NCBI GenBank assembly: GCA_050950065.1
Contig: JBMNGX010000003.1
Coordinates: 124,001-188,000 of the forward strand
Length of the DNA: 64,000 nt
Reading direction: 5' to 3'
Source: JBAYOE01 sp050950065
GTDB lineage: Bacteria; Spirochaetota; Spirochaetia; Sphaerochaetales; Sphaerochaetaceae
Part shown: one piece after another, positions 1-9,470 of the stretch
Layout: every line of letters begins with the position of its first letter
Numbering within the stretch: the stretch's first letter is position 1
Made by a program: the position numbers and the translations under genes
The notes under the pieces: generated by a model
What the model was told of the DNA's origin: nothing
Databases searched by the model: none
What the model saw: the letters and a program-made list of their open reading frames with translations, nothing else

Positions 1-256
1 AAAAGCCGGTTCCTTTATAAGAGAGGCCCATTACCTCTCTATTAGAGATAGTTAGTAAGACTCTTTTATCTTCTTCTAAGTTCTTTTCAGTTTGGTTCAT
101 CCTTCCTACTGGAATCAATAGATATTTGTTATCAACAACTTTGATGTAAGAGTTCCACGTATTTACTACGTGGGCTCCCTCTTTGTTGTTGGTAACAATT
201 GCAGCAGCACTATCAGGAGGGGTATTAATTAGTTTAATTAGCTTTTCATCAATCAT
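1..256 (-). CDS. Pyridoxamine 5'-phosphate oxidase-like FMN-binding protein (partial, 3' end outside window)
   Basis: The first 85 residues are visible and the gene runs off the left edge. The pattern (acidic N-terminal helix, AAAIVTNNKEGAHVVNTW, a strand with LLIPVGRMNQT, then VLLTISNREVMG) is that of the split-barrel flavin reductase/PNPOx-like fold, in which small proteins bind FMN or a related flavin. The ATG at 254-256 has a strong AAAGGAGG ribosome binding site overlapping the stop codon of the MBL-fold gene upstream, so the two are translated from one message. Substrate unknown. The pairing with an MBL protein of the flavodiiron type suggests a redox or oxygen-defence role, which is inference. 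Confidence 0.7.
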   Translation of the reverse strand, partial: MIDEKLIKLINTPPDSAAAIVTNNKEGAHVVNTWNSYIKVVDNKYLLIPVGRMNQTEKNLEEDKRVLLTISNREVMGLSYKGTGF

Positions 257-257
257 C

Positions 258-905
258 TTATGCCTCCTTTGTTAAGTAAGTTGGACCATGCCCAGGTGCA
301 ACAAAATCAACTTCTAATTGCATTAAGGTGTTTTGAATCTCAATTAGTTTTTTAGCATCGGGGATTTGCTCAATGGTTAAACTCCCAATTAACTCATCAA
401 AACTTTTTGTGACAACTTTTTCACTAGGTTTTCCAAAAGCAATCATTGTGTCGCTACTAAAGAAGATCTTCCTCTTTTTCTCATACCCAAAGAGCCCTTC
501 CCATAAATGCATCTCTGCTGGGTAGCTTATAAATTCAAAAGTGAAATCTTTTTCAACGATTGAACTTTTCTCATCAACAACTTTCACATTCTCATTACCC
601 ATACCAAAACCAGCAAGCTGCCTAGATGTAACTTCGCTACATAAAACAGTAGCTTCCTTATACTCATTAAGTAAAAGCTGCAGTGCTCCTGCCTCATCAG
701 ATTCAAAGTGGCTGATGAAGATGTAACTAAGTTCTCTCCCTTTTAAAACCTCTTTGAGACTCTTTATTAGAAGAGGGCCATTGTTGTGTTCCCCTGTATG
801 AACTAACAGTGGCTTTTCAGTTAATAATAAATATTGGTGAAACGATAAGTTTATCGGTTCAACAAACGTAGTATGTTGATACAAATCTTTGTAAATATTT
901 TCCAT
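258..905 (-). CDS. MBL-fold metalloprotein of the flavodiiron (ODP) type
   Basis: A 215-residue beta-lactamase-fold protein. It carries the metal-ligand series of the diiron domain of flavodiiron proteins: ISHFESDEAG (H-x-E-x-D), PAEMHLW, FSSDTMIAFG and VAPGHGP. The usual sixth position, the His of HxExDH, is Glu here. There is no flavodoxin domain, so it is shorter than a true flavodiiron O2/NO reductase and would need a separate electron donor. The longer frame begins at 926, but GGGGGAG sits 5 nt before the ATG at 905 and I chose that start. It lies between rlmD and the FMN-binding gene on the same strand. A role in O2, NO or peroxide handling is possible but not shown. Confidence 0.75.
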   Translation of the reverse strand: MENIYKDLYQHTTFVEPINLSFHQYLLLTEKPLLVHTGEHNNGPLLIKSLKEVLKGRELSYIFISHFESDEAGALQLLLNEYKEATVLCSEVTSRQLAGFGMGNENVKVVDEKSSIVEKDFTFEFISYPAEMHLWEGLFGYEKKRKIFFSSDTMIAFGKPSEKVVTKSFDELIGSLTIEQIPDAKKLIEIQNTLMQLEVDFVAPGHGPTYLTKEA

Positions 906-959
906 GATGCTCCCCCTATTAAACATAGAAAAGCTTGGACCATCAGGATAGTAGTCTAA

Positions 960-2069
960 CTACCTTTTTAAGACAACACCACTTTCTATATGAGATGTGT
1001 GGGGATAAAAATCAAACATCTTCATTTTCTTAATCTTAAAACTAAACTCATTAAAAAGGTGGCAATCTCGTGCCAAAGTTGCACTATCACAAGAGATGTA
1101 AACTATTTGTTTCACATTGCTTTCACCAATAGTTTTAATTACAGACTTATCTAAACCAACTCTTGGAGGATCTATCACTACGCACTCAATACTCTTTAAT
1201 AAAGGCCATTTTTCTACATCACGCGTAAAAAATTTAGTGTACTTTAAATTCTTTTTAGCATAGTAGAGGGCATTTTTATTATTCTCAACTGCATAGGTAT
1301 TTTTAGTAGCTCCTTCAATAAAAGCACTAAAAGTTCCCACCCCTGCATATAAATCGGCAATGTTATTTTCTGTTACGTTCTCTTTAACAAAGTTAATTAG
1401 ATTTTCTAATAAGTAACGATTAGATTGGAAAAACAAAGTTGCATCTAAATAGAGTCTTTTGCCTAGCAACTCGTAATGAACTTCATCTTTTTCAACAGAG
1501 ACATTCTCATTTGCATCAAAGACTCGAACTTGGTTTTTATTTAACTTTAAAAGGGTCTCTCTATTTTCATTAAGAAAGCTATTTAAAGAGTCAGTTATTA
1601 TAGGGCAATATTTTATATCAACAACATTTTTACTTTTAGCTTCTAAGAAGCCAACCTTGTTATTTACTTTATCGATGTGAAAGCGAACTCTATGGCGATA
1701 AGAACTTGAATCAGCAAAAGATGAGTTTTCAATTTTGATGTTGTTCTTATCTAAATCTATTTTGCCAATGCGTAAAAAGTTCTCTTTAATAATTTTCTCT
1801 TTAGCATCTATTTGACTGTGGTGTTCTAAGTGTTGTAAATCACATCCTCCACAAACTCCGTAGTATTCACATATTGGCTTAACTCGGTTTTTTGAGGGTT
1901 TAACTATTTCAACTAAGGTTGCCTCTAAGTAATCTTTCTTACTTTTAGAAAGTTTTACTTTTACTTTTTCACCTTCTAGGGCCCCCTTAATAAAGAGGGC
2001 TCTGTTATCATAGCGGGCAAGACCTAAGCCTTTAGAGATTAGTTTTTCAACATCAACTTCAACAATCAC
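960..2069 (-). CDS. rlmD: 23S rRNA (uracil-C5)-methyltransferase, RlmD/TrmA family
   Basis: A 369-residue RNA m5U methyltransferase. It has an N-terminal TRAM domain (about 1-60), a 4Fe-4S site from C67, C73, C76 (CEYYGVCGGC) and C155 (KYCPI), and a class I SAM domain with LYAGVGTFSAFI, VIDPPRVGLDKS and the catalytic YISCDSATLARD near the C terminus. The Fe-S cluster points to the RumA/RlmD/RlmC branch rather than TrmA, but the exact uridine cannot be read from sequence. The start is GTG (2067-2069), overlapping the TGA of the peptidase gene (GTGA), so translation is coupled. Confidence 0.88.
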   Translation of the reverse strand: MIVEVDVEKLISKGLGLARYDNRALFIKGALEGEKVKVKLSKSKKDYLEATLVEIVKPSKNRVKPICEYYGVCGGCDLQHLEHHSQIDAKEKIIKENFLRIGKIDLDKNNIKIENSSFADSSSYRHRVRFHIDKVNNKVGFLEAKSKNVVDIKYCPIITDSLNSFLNENRETLLKLNKNQVRVFDANENVSVEKDEVHYELLGKRLYLDATLFFQSNRYLLENLINFVKENVTENNIADLYAGVGTFSAFIEGATKNTYAVENNKNALYYAKKNLKYTKFFTRDVEKWPLLKSIECVVIDPPRVGLDKSVIKTIGESNVKQIVYISCDSATLARDCHLFNEFSFKIKKMKMFDFYPHTSHIESGVVLKR

Positions 2070-3802
2070 TTGTTGTAACCTACTAATGAGGCAAACTCAT
2101 CTACATAGGAGGCAATTAAATCTAAGCTCTTTTCCCAAAACTCTTTCTTACTCACATCAAAGCCAACACTTTTAGTCACTTCATTAACTGAGTTTTGTCC
2201 AGTTAGTTCTAAAAGTTTGTTATATAAAAGGCCAAAATCTCCTTGATGTTCCTCTTTTAAGTTGTAAACCCCTAAGCCAAACAATAGACCAAAGGCGTAT
2301 GGATAGTTGTAAAATGGGAGTTCTTCAATGTAGTAGTGCCCTTTTACCGCCCACATATATGGGTGTAATAAGGATTCATCTAAAGCATCGCCATATGAGT
2401 TCTTTTGAGCTTTAATCATTAGCTCGTTAAGTTGTGAAGGAGTTAATTCTCCCTCCTCTCTTTTTTCGAACAACTCTTTTTCAAAGTAGTAGCGACTTAG
2501 AATATCGACACAAGTTTGAGTTGAGTCTTGTAAGAACGACTCTATTAAAACTAATTTTTCAGAATCTTTGGCATCCTCTAAAGCCCCTTTAAAAATTACA
2601 AACTGACTAAAGATTGAGGCTGTTTCTGCTAATGTCATTGGATATTGACCTAGCAGTGCAGGCAGATCGTTGGTCATGTGATCGTGATAAGCGTGTCCAA
2701 GTTCATGAGCTATAGTTACAATTCCATCAAATGAGTAATCGTAGTTAGCTAAGATTCTACTCTCTTTACGTAAAGGGAAGCTGGTACAATATGCTCCACC
2801 AACTTTTCCTTCTCTTGGTTCACTGTCGATCCAATTCTTATCAAATGCCATTTGGGCAAATTCACCCATCGGTTTATAAAAAGAGCTAAAGTGTTCAACT
2901 ATGAATTGTTGAGCTTCACTGTATTCATACTTTCTTTCACTTTTACCAATAGGGGCAAACAGATCATAAAAAGCTAACTTTTCTACTTCTAATAGATGAG
3001 CTTTAGCTTTTAAGTATTTTCTAAACACTGGAAGATACTTTTCAATAGAGGAGATTAAAGAGTCTAAAATCTCTGAATCAATTCTTTGTAATTTAGTACT
3101 TAGTTCAACTGCATTTTTATGCTTTCTTCTTTGATTAAGGGTAATGGAAGCTCCTTTAACCCCATTTAAAGCAGCTCCTAAGGCAATTTCATGTTGTTTC
3201 CAAACTTCTAATTCAGCTTTAAAAGCTTTTTCGCGAACTTTCCTATCTTGATCAAAGGCTAAAGATCTTAGTTGGATAACTGTCTTAATTTGATCTTCGC
3301 TCCACTGGTAGGTTGCGTTGGAAGAGATGGTATCTTGTAGGCGCGACCATGCAGAAGCCCCACTACGACTTAAATCGCTAGCTAAGGCCTCTTCTGCTTC
3401 ACTCATTAAATGTTGTTGCTGCTCACACATTAAATTTAAGATGTAGTGATATTTTTCATCCACCTCTTTTAGTGCTCGCTCTTTATCATTTTTTAAGTAG
3501 TTTAAAAACTTAACTTGTAGATCACTAACAGCTAACATCGCTTTTTCAACTCTGTTAAGGGCGTTAAGTGCTTTAACATCTTTGGTGTTAGTTGATAAAA
3601 CTGCATAAGAGTAAGAGCTAATTGTTGAACTAACATCTATTAAGTTTTGGTAAGTAGTTAAAATATCGTTAAAGTTAGTTGTGTTATCAGAAAGCTCTTT
3701 GTTTAACTTTTCAACTAAATTATCAATTGTTTTAAACTCATTTTGGAATTCACTAGAATCTAGTGATGGGTAAATTGTCTCTAAAGACCATCTTGGTAAC
3801 AT
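2066..3802 (-). CDS. pepF: M3-family oligoendopeptidase (PepF type)
   Basis: A 578-residue cytoplasmic zinc metallopeptidase that cuts short peptides. The zinc motif HELGH is in IAHELGHAYHDH near residue 365, followed by the third-ligand helix around LAETASIFSQF. The N-terminal half is the helical oligoendopeptidase F domain. Length is normal for the family. It sits between the response regulator gene (12 nt away) and rlmD (overlapping) on one strand, so it is probably cotranscribed with the efflux and two-component genes. No link in function is evident. Confidence 0.92.
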   Translation of the reverse strand: MLPRWSLETIYPSLDSSEFQNEFKTIDNLVEKLNKELSDNTTNFNDILTTYQNLIDVSSTISSYSYAVLSTNTKDVKALNALNRVEKAMLAVSDLQVKFLNYLKNDKERALKEVDEKYHYILNLMCEQQQHLMSEAEEALASDLSRSGASAWSRLQDTISSNATYQWSEDQIKTVIQLRSLAFDQDRKVREKAFKAELEVWKQHEIALGAALNGVKGASITLNQRRKHKNAVELSTKLQRIDSEILDSLISSIEKYLPVFRKYLKAKAHLLEVEKLAFYDLFAPIGKSERKYEYSEAQQFIVEHFSSFYKPMGEFAQMAFDKNWIDSEPREGKVGGAYCTSFPLRKESRILANYDYSFDGIVTIAHELGHAYHDHMTNDLPALLGQYPMTLAETASIFSQFVIFKGALEDAKDSEKLVLIESFLQDSTQTCVDILSRYYFEKELFEKREEGELTPSQLNELMIKAQKNSYGDALDESLLHPYMWAVKGHYYIEELPFYNYPYAFGLLFGLGVYNLKEEHQGDFGLLYNKLLELTGQNSVNEVTKSVGFDVSKKEFWEKSLDLIASYVDEFASLVGYNK

Positions 3803-3814
3803 AATTCTCTCCTA

Positions 3815-5161
3815 CTATAGGTCAATATTGTACTCGGCTATTTTGTTTATAAGGGTGCGTCGAGAGACCCCCAATTCTTCTGCTGCTCGGGTACGGTTCC
3901 CCTCCCAGCGGTGTAAAGCTCTAATAATTGCTTCCTCTTCAATCTCTTTTAGTTTCTTAGGATTCCCACTAATAAAACGCTCTTCAGTTGATTCTTCTGT
4001 TTGAACAGAGCCTGTTAAATCTAAATCTTTAGCACTTAAAAGACTCTGATCACTAAAAATCACTGCCCGCTCTAAGATGTTTTCAAGCTCTCTCACATTT
4101 CCATAAAATGGGTGATTTTGTAAAGCTTCTAAACCATCTTCACTTAATCCTGCAACTTTAGAGCCCATTTGACTTTTTAAGTTACTAAGAATTAAGGCAG
4201 CTAGAGGGCCAATATCCTCTTTACGTTCTCTTAAAGGGGGTATTTCAATTCGAACGACGTTGAGTCGGTAAAACAAATCTTCTCTAAAAGTACCCTCTTG
4301 CACTTGTTTGTCCAAGTTTTTATTAGTTGCTGCAATGATGCGGGCATTAATTGGTATTGAGGAGGTAGAACCTAACCTGCTTATTTTACGTTCTTGTAAG
4401 ACTCTAAGAAGCTTTACCTGCAAGGCAAATGGCATATCCCCTATCTCATCTAAAAAGAGTGTTCCACTACTGGCTAATTCAAACATCCCAATCTTTCTAC
4501 CAACAGCTCCGGTAAAAGCCCCTTTCTCATAACCAAAAAGTTCACTCTCTAAAAGGTTCTCAGGAACTCCTCCTATGTTGATAGCCACAAAAGGGCCATC
4601 ACTAACATTGCTAGAGGCGTGAATTTGACGAGCTACAACCTCTTTACCTGTTCCACTTTCACCTGTGATTAAAACGTTGCTATTAGTTCTTCCAATCTTT
4701 AAAATAATCTCTCTTATTTTCTTTAAGGCAGAAGAAGTTCCAACTAATGACTGTTCAACAGAATCAACTTGACGATTAGAAGTCTCTACAACATCACGTA
4801 AATTTTGCACTTCAACTAACTTACGCAATTTAATAGTTAACTCTTCAGGGTCAAACGGCTTTACTATGTAATCTTGAGCTCCCTCTTTTAAGGCTAAAAC
4901 TGCATCTTTAATTTCACCATGGGCACTAATCATAATTATTGGAAGGCGAAAGCCCTCTTGGCGTACCCACTTGATTAACTCAATGCCATCCATCCCAGGC
5001 ATTTTTAAATCAACAAGTAGGGCATCGTAGTGCTCTTCCAAAAGGAGTCTTTGGGCAGAGAGCCCATTTTCTGCAGCATCGGTAGCAATCCCCTCTAAGT
5101 TGAGGTACTTACTCATCAGTTGCCTTATGTTAATCTCATCATCAACTATTAAAATCTTCAT
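3815..5161 (-). CDS. NtrC-family sigma-54-dependent response regulator
   Basis: 448 residues. It has a receiver domain (1-120) with phospho-acceptor D51 in LLVDLKMPGMDG, an AAA+ domain with Walker A GESGTGKE (167-174), and the sigma-54 contact loop GAFTGA (214-219). The C terminus is a Fis-type helix-turn-helix (RAAEELGVSRRTLINKI). It should activate RpoN promoters when phosphorylated by the histidine kinase encoded 2 nt upstream. I saw no convincing -24/-12 promoter in the region upstream of the efflux operon, so its targets probably lie elsewhere. Confidence 0.95.
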   Translation of the reverse strand: MKILIVDDEINIRQLMSKYLNLEGIATDAAENGLSAQRLLLEEHYDALLVDLKMPGMDGIELIKWVRQEGFRLPIIMISAHGEIKDAVLALKEGAQDYIVKPFDPEELTIKLRKLVEVQNLRDVVETSNRQVDSVEQSLVGTSSALKKIREIILKIGRTNSNVLITGESGTGKEVVARQIHASSNVSDGPFVAINIGGVPENLLESELFGYEKGAFTGAVGRKIGMFELASSGTLFLDEIGDMPFALQVKLLRVLQERKISRLGSTSSIPINARIIAATNKNLDKQVQEGTFREDLFYRLNVVRIEIPPLRERKEDIGPLAALILSNLKSQMGSKVAGLSEDGLEALQNHPFYGNVRELENILERAVIFSDQSLLSAKDLDLTGSVQTEESTEERFISGNPKKLKEIEEEAIIRALHRWEGNRTRAAEELGVSRRTLINKIAEYNIDL

Positions 5162-5163
5162 CT

Positions 5164-6474
5164 TCAGTTAGTGGGTTTAGATGGTAATATAACTTCACTT
5201 ATAGCACCCCCACCCTCCCTGTTATACAGTTTTATTTTTCCACCACGAGCTCGAACAAATTGACTACAAATGGAGAGCCCTATTCCAGAACCATAAATTT
5301 TAGTGGTGAAAAATGGATCAAATATTTTAGATACTTGGGAGGGGTCTAACCCCTCTCCTCGATCTTTAATGTAAATGTGAATCATCTGCCTTTTATCTTT
5401 GGTGACTTCAATTTCTACAAAGGCTCTCCCTTTGGTATAAGATTCGAGACCGTTTTTAATTAAGTTTTCAAATACTGAACGGGCACGATCGTAATCAAAG
5501 TAGATATAAACTCTTTGATTAGTCCCTTTGGTTATTTTAATCTGTTCTTGGAATGTCCCTTTTATAGAGTCCAGCAGCGTATACAAATCTAGCTTTTCAG
5601 GATTGCCAATTGGGTTACGTAAGAAATCTGAAATCTTATTAGTTAGTTGATTTAGTCTCTCTAACTCTTGGTCCATTACCCCTAAATCCTCTTTGGAGGT
5701 TGCTGGAAGGGTCTTTTTTAAAAGAGCCATTTGAAGTGTTAAGGCACTTAGGGGATTTTTTATCTCGTGTGCTAAGGTTCGAGCAGCTTCACCTAAACTT
5801 ACTAAGCTCTCTTGTTTTTCAATCGTCTCTCGATAAAGTCGGTTTCTTAAGTAAATTTTATAGAGGATAAAAGTAAAAGCAACTGCTGCCAATATCGCTG
5901 CTATGGTGACTATTCTTACTAAAATAGTTTTGTAATAGTAAGATTGTCCATCAAATAAGACATAAACAACGTCGCTAAATGTTAGTGGAGAGGGTAAGAA
6001 TCCATCACCTTCTAACATCAAAGCTCCAGTTTCTAATTGGATAGTGAGGCGACTAAAGCGCACATATTCAATCATTTGGGTTGTTTTGTTGTAAGTAGCA
6101 ATTCCTTGAGTTGGTGTTGGTTTGCCCCTCTGCTTACTGTAAAGTTCATAAAAACGATCTAGAGGGAGGGTGTTAGGAACTGATCCTAGTCCTAAGCGCA
6201 AACGCCCATTACTAGTATAAACTCCAATTCCTTTGATATTATCTTCAGCCATTGCTGAAAGGGCTCTAGAGTGCTCCTCTTGCAACAACAATAAAGTTGA
6301 AGAGGAGAATCCCCTTTCAGCTTCAAATTGCATCAAGGTATTCTCCCGAACAACTATTAATCGAGCTAATAGTAAAATTAATGAAGACAAAATTACTAGT
6401 AGTCCTATAAGTCCAACAACTACTAAAATTTTTTCGCGTCTTTCAAAAAATGGTTTACTATCTACTCTACTCAT
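5164..6474 (-). CDS. Membrane sensor histidine kinase, partner of the NtrC-type regulator
   Basis: 436 residues. There are two membrane segments (about 16-40 and 184-206) enclosing a periplasmic sensor domain of about 140 residues. HisKA domain has phospho-acceptor H236 in LAHEIKNPLSAL. The ATPase domain has ENLIKNGLESY, DRGEGLDP and GSGIGLSICSQF. The start at 6474 overlaps the end of the MacB-like permease gene by 8 nt, so kinase and transporter are translationally linked. That suggests the kinase senses envelope stress or the exported compound, which is inference. The sensor domain has no family I recognise. Confidence 0.93.
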   Translation of the reverse strand: MSRVDSKPFFERREKILVVVGLIGLLVILSSLILLLARLIVVRENTLMQFEAERGFSSSTLLLLQEEHSRALSAMAEDNIKGIGVYTSNGRLRLGLGSVPNTLPLDRFYELYSKQRGKPTPTQGIATYNKTTQMIEYVRFSRLTIQLETGALMLEGDGFLPSPLTFSDVVYVLFDGQSYYYKTILVRIVTIAAILAAVAFTFILYKIYLRNRLYRETIEKQESLVSLGEAARTLAHEIKNPLSALTLQMALLKKTLPATSKEDLGVMDQELERLNQLTNKISDFLRNPIGNPEKLDLYTLLDSIKGTFQEQIKITKGTNQRVYIYFDYDRARSVFENLIKNGLESYTKGRAFVEIEVTKDKRQMIHIYIKDRGEGLDPSQVSKIFDPFFTTKIYGSGIGLSICSQFVRARGGKIKLYNREGGGAISEVILPSKPTN

Positions 6475-7648
6475 AATTCAAGGCCTCGATTGGATCGAGC
6501 TTTGATGCTTTCATTGCTGGATACCAACCAAAGAAGACCCCTACTAACGTCGAAAAGCCTGCTGCAAAGATGAAAGAGGAGTAGGAGATGTACAAAGACC
6601 ATCCAACAACGTTAGCTACAGCATAACTTAGCAACGTCCCTAATCCAATCCCTATTAATCCTCCAGTTATCGTTAATACGATAGCTTCGGTTATAAACTG
6701 CCCCATAATTGTCCATGGGGAGGCTCCCATCGCTTTTCTAACTCCAATTTCACGAGTCCGTTCAGCAACTGAGACCAACATGATGTTCATAATCCCAATT
6801 CCACCAACTAATAGTGAAATTGCTGCAATTGCTGCTAAGAAAGTGCTGAAGGTTCCTGTAATTTGTTCAGCCATATCGGCTAATGTTGCAGGTGAGAAAA
6901 GAGTGTAAGAATCGGAACCTATAGTTGAATCTAAGTAGTCGCTAATATTATCTGAAACTTTTAGTGAGTCTGCACCCTCTTTTACCCTGACAACGTAAGA
7001 GCCAACTATTGTTGGGCGAATAAAACGTTGTGAGTAGGTGTTGTAAGGGATATATAGGCCGTTGTTGTATTGGATGTTGAAAGAGGGATCTTTCTCTTTC
7101 ATAACAGCTACAACTTGATAACTTTTAGCTTGGTTTCTAAATATTGAAACAAATTGGCCAACAGCATCCCCATCAGGAAACAACTCTTCTGCAATTGCAG
7201 AGCCTAAAGCTACTACTTGGCGCGCTGCCATGTTATCTGAAAGGGAGAAAAACTTCCCCTCCACGGCCTCAAAATCTAAAATATCTGCATAGGAAGAGAG
7301 TACTCCATTAACTGAGCCACTTGCTGATTTTTGTCCCACCCTTACTACTGCTGTTGAAGAGTTAACTGGCAACACAGTACGAATGTCATCAACATTGGCC
7401 ATCAATCTATCTCCAAAGTCCTCTGTGAACTCTTTAGACGACTTTTCACTGCGGATTGGATAAATGGTGACCATCTCCAACCCCCCTTCCACTATCGCAT
7501 CGGTAATAGATTTGGTAGCACTTTGTCCTAAAGTTAAAATTGCAATTACTGAGGCAACTCCAATAATAATTCCAAGTAAACTCAACGAGGTGCGCATTTT
7601 AGATGAGGCCATGCTTTTCATTGCTAATTTAATGTTTTCCCAGATCAT
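6467..7648 (-). CDS. MacB/LolC-like ABC transporter permease (FtsX domain)
   Basis: 393 residues. N-terminal membrane segment after IKLAMKSMASSKMRTSLSLL, a large periplasmic domain (about 45-265), then three membrane segments with the FtsX signature RTREIGVRKAMGASPWTI. This is the mechanotransmission type of permease used in tripartite export of peptides, macrolides or lipoproteins. The start codon directly follows the stop of the ATPase gene. In Escherichia coli MacB, ATPase and permease are one chain; here they are two. Confidence 0.92.
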   Translation of the reverse strand: MIWENIKLAMKSMASSKMRTSLSLLGIIIGVASVIAILTLGQSATKSITDAIVEGGLEMVTIYPIRSEKSSKEFTEDFGDRLMANVDDIRTVLPVNSSTAVVRVGQKSASGSVNGVLSSYADILDFEAVEGKFFSLSDNMAARQVVALGSAIAEELFPDGDAVGQFVSIFRNQAKSYQVVAVMKEKDPSFNIQYNNGLYIPYNTYSQRFIRPTIVGSYVVRVKEGADSLKVSDNISDYLDSTIGSDSYTLFSPATLADMAEQITGTFSTFLAAIAAISLLVGGIGIMNIMLVSVAERTREIGVRKAMGASPWTIMGQFITEAIVLTITGGLIGIGLGTLLSYAVANVVGWSLYISYSSFIFAAGFSTLVGVFFGWYPAMKASKLDPIEALNYE

Positions 7649-8323
7649 CTAACTCTCCAATTTCCCATCGAGCACCTTAATTTGGCGATGAGCTCTCATT
7701 GCGATATCTAAATCGTGGGTAACCACAACAACTGTCCTTCCTTCAGAGTTGAGTTGTTCAAACAACTCCATAATTTGATTTCCTGTTGTTGTGTCGAGTG
7801 CTCCTGTTGGTTCATCTGCTAAGATAATTGAAGGGTCGTTCACTAAAGCACGAGCAATAGCTACCCGCTGTTTTTGCCCCCCTGAAAGTTCATTAGGGCG
7901 GTGGCGCATCCGATCAGAAAGACCAACCTTATCTAAAGCTTCTTTGGCCCTTTCACGCCTCTCTTTTACCCCAATACCCCCATACAATAAGGGAGTCATC
8001 ACATTCTCTAAAGCATTAATTCTTCCAAGCAAGTTAAATTGTTGGAACACAAAACCAACCTTTTGGTTTCTAATAAAGGCCAATTCAGCTTCACTCATCC
8101 CCAATGTCTCTTCCCCATCGATGCTAATAAGACCATCAGTTGGGGTGTCTAAACACCCAATGAGGTTCATCATTGTTGATTTGCCTGAACCCGAAGGGCC
8201 AGTTATTGCTGTGTATTCACCTCTATTAATCGTTAAGGAGACCCCATCAAGGGCCTTAACTATAAATTCACCCATCAAGAAGTAGCGTCTTACATCGTGA
8301 AGGGTAATTACTTCACTACTCAT
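7649..8323 (-). CDS. ABC transporter ATP-binding protein, MacB/LolD type
   Basis: 224 residues. Walker A GPSGSGKST, Q-loop FQQFNLLG, signature LSGGQKQRVAIARAL, Walker B IILADEPTGALD and the switch His in VVVTHDLD are all intact. It energises the adjacent FtsX-type permease. It lies between the membrane fusion protein gene (9 nt gap) and the permease gene (no gap), in a tightly packed operon. Confidence 0.95.
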   Translation of the reverse strand: MSSEVITLHDVRRYFLMGEFIVKALDGVSLTINRGEYTAITGPSGSGKSTMMNLIGCLDTPTDGLISIDGEETLGMSEAELAFIRNQKVGFVFQQFNLLGRINALENVMTPLLYGGIGVKERRERAKEALDKVGLSDRMRHRPNELSGGQKQRVAIARALVNDPSIILADEPTGALDTTTGNQIMELFEQLNSEGRTVVVVTHDLDIAMRAHRQIKVLDGKLES

Positions 8324-8332
8324 AAACTACCT

Positions 8333-9448
8333 CTAAAATCCCATTCTCATTTGAGTACTGGGAGCTCCGAAGGAGAAATTTGATGTGCTATTTCCTCCAA
8401 CAATTACGATGTCACCAGCTTTTAAATCACCACTGGTAATTTCACTCATACTCTCTCCAATATATTTACTGGTGACGTTAATTGAGATAATATTCCCATC
8501 GGAACCTTTTTTCCTAATCGTATCGGGGCCTCTTCTGTTACTTGTAATAGCAGAAGCTGGCACTACTAAGATAGATTTAATATCATCAGAGATGATAGAA
8601 CCAGCAAAAGTGAATCCAGGGGACACTTGAGTTGGAGGATCATCAATAACTATCTCAACATCTAACACACCAATACCTTGGTTCGTTGTACGTCCTAACA
8701 TTGGGATGTAATCAACTTTAGCATCAACAACTCGATCTCCAATAGAGTCAAATGTTAGTTCAGCACTCATCCCTTCAAATATTGTTTGAATATCTATTTC
8801 ATCAATTTCAACAGTTGCTTTTAGCTTACTTCGATCAACTAAAATCATAGCTGCAGTACCAGCTTCAAAGTAGTCCCCCTCATCAACATTAACTGAGGCA
8901 ACTACTCCATCAAAATTAGCATACGCTTTAGTGTAATCAAGATTGTTTTGAGCCATTTTAAGTTGCATCTCTAAAAGTCCTAAAGTTCTAACAGAACCTC
9001 TGAGTTTTGCTTCCTCTATTTGAGATTCAATATTAGCTAAGTTGTAAGATTGGCTAGTATCATCAATTGTTGCTAACAGAGTTCCCTCTTTAACAAAGTC
9101 CCCCTCTTTAACAAAGACTCCTGTTACTGCCCCAGTAGATCTAAATACTACCCGTTGGGTTTGGTAAGCTTCCACGTGCCCACTGATATCAATAGTTTTG
9201 GAGTACTCAATCTCTCTTACTGTAACTTCTTGAGAAGCTGACTGGCTCATTAAGGGGCTACGAGGCTCCCCCTCAGGCCCAAATGGGAGTCTTTGATTCT
9301 CTTCATAATATTTATAGAGGTAGTAGCCTCCCCCTAGGATAATTAAAATAATAATCCAAGTGAATGCTTTTTTTATCCTTTTTCTTCTAAGTCTTTTTTT
9401 CAAACTTACTCTTAGTCTCTCTTCAGTATTGTTTTGTTTATCACCCAT
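8333..9448 (-). CDS. Periplasmic membrane-fusion protein, MacA/HlyD type
   Basis: 371 residues. A strongly basic N terminus is followed by one membrane segment (about 30-48). Then come a lipoyl/barrel-sandwich domain split around a short coiled coil (SQIEEAKLRGSVRTLGLLEMQLKMAQNN) and beta-barrel domains. It joins the inner-membrane ABC transporter to the TolC-like channel encoded 22 nt upstream. The transported substrate cannot be read from sequence. Confidence 0.9.
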   Translation of the reverse strand: MGDKQNNTEERLRVSLKKRLRRKRIKKAFTWIIILIILGGGYYLYKYYEENQRLPFGPEGEPRSPLMSQSASQEVTVREIEYSKTIDISGHVEAYQTQRVVFRSTGAVTGVFVKEGDFVKEGTLLATIDDTSQSYNLANIESQIEEAKLRGSVRTLGLLEMQLKMAQNNLDYTKAYANFDGVVASVNVDEGDYFEAGTAAMILVDRSKLKATVEIDEIDIQTIFEGMSAELTFDSIGDRVVDAKVDYIPMLGRTTNQGIGVLDVEIVIDDPPTQVSPGFTFAGSIISDDIKSILVVPASAITSNRRGPDTIRKKGSDGNIISINVTSKYIGESMSEITSGDLKAGDIVIVGGNSTSNFSFGAPSTQMRMGF

Positions 9449-9470
9449 AATATTTTAATTCTCCATTAAG

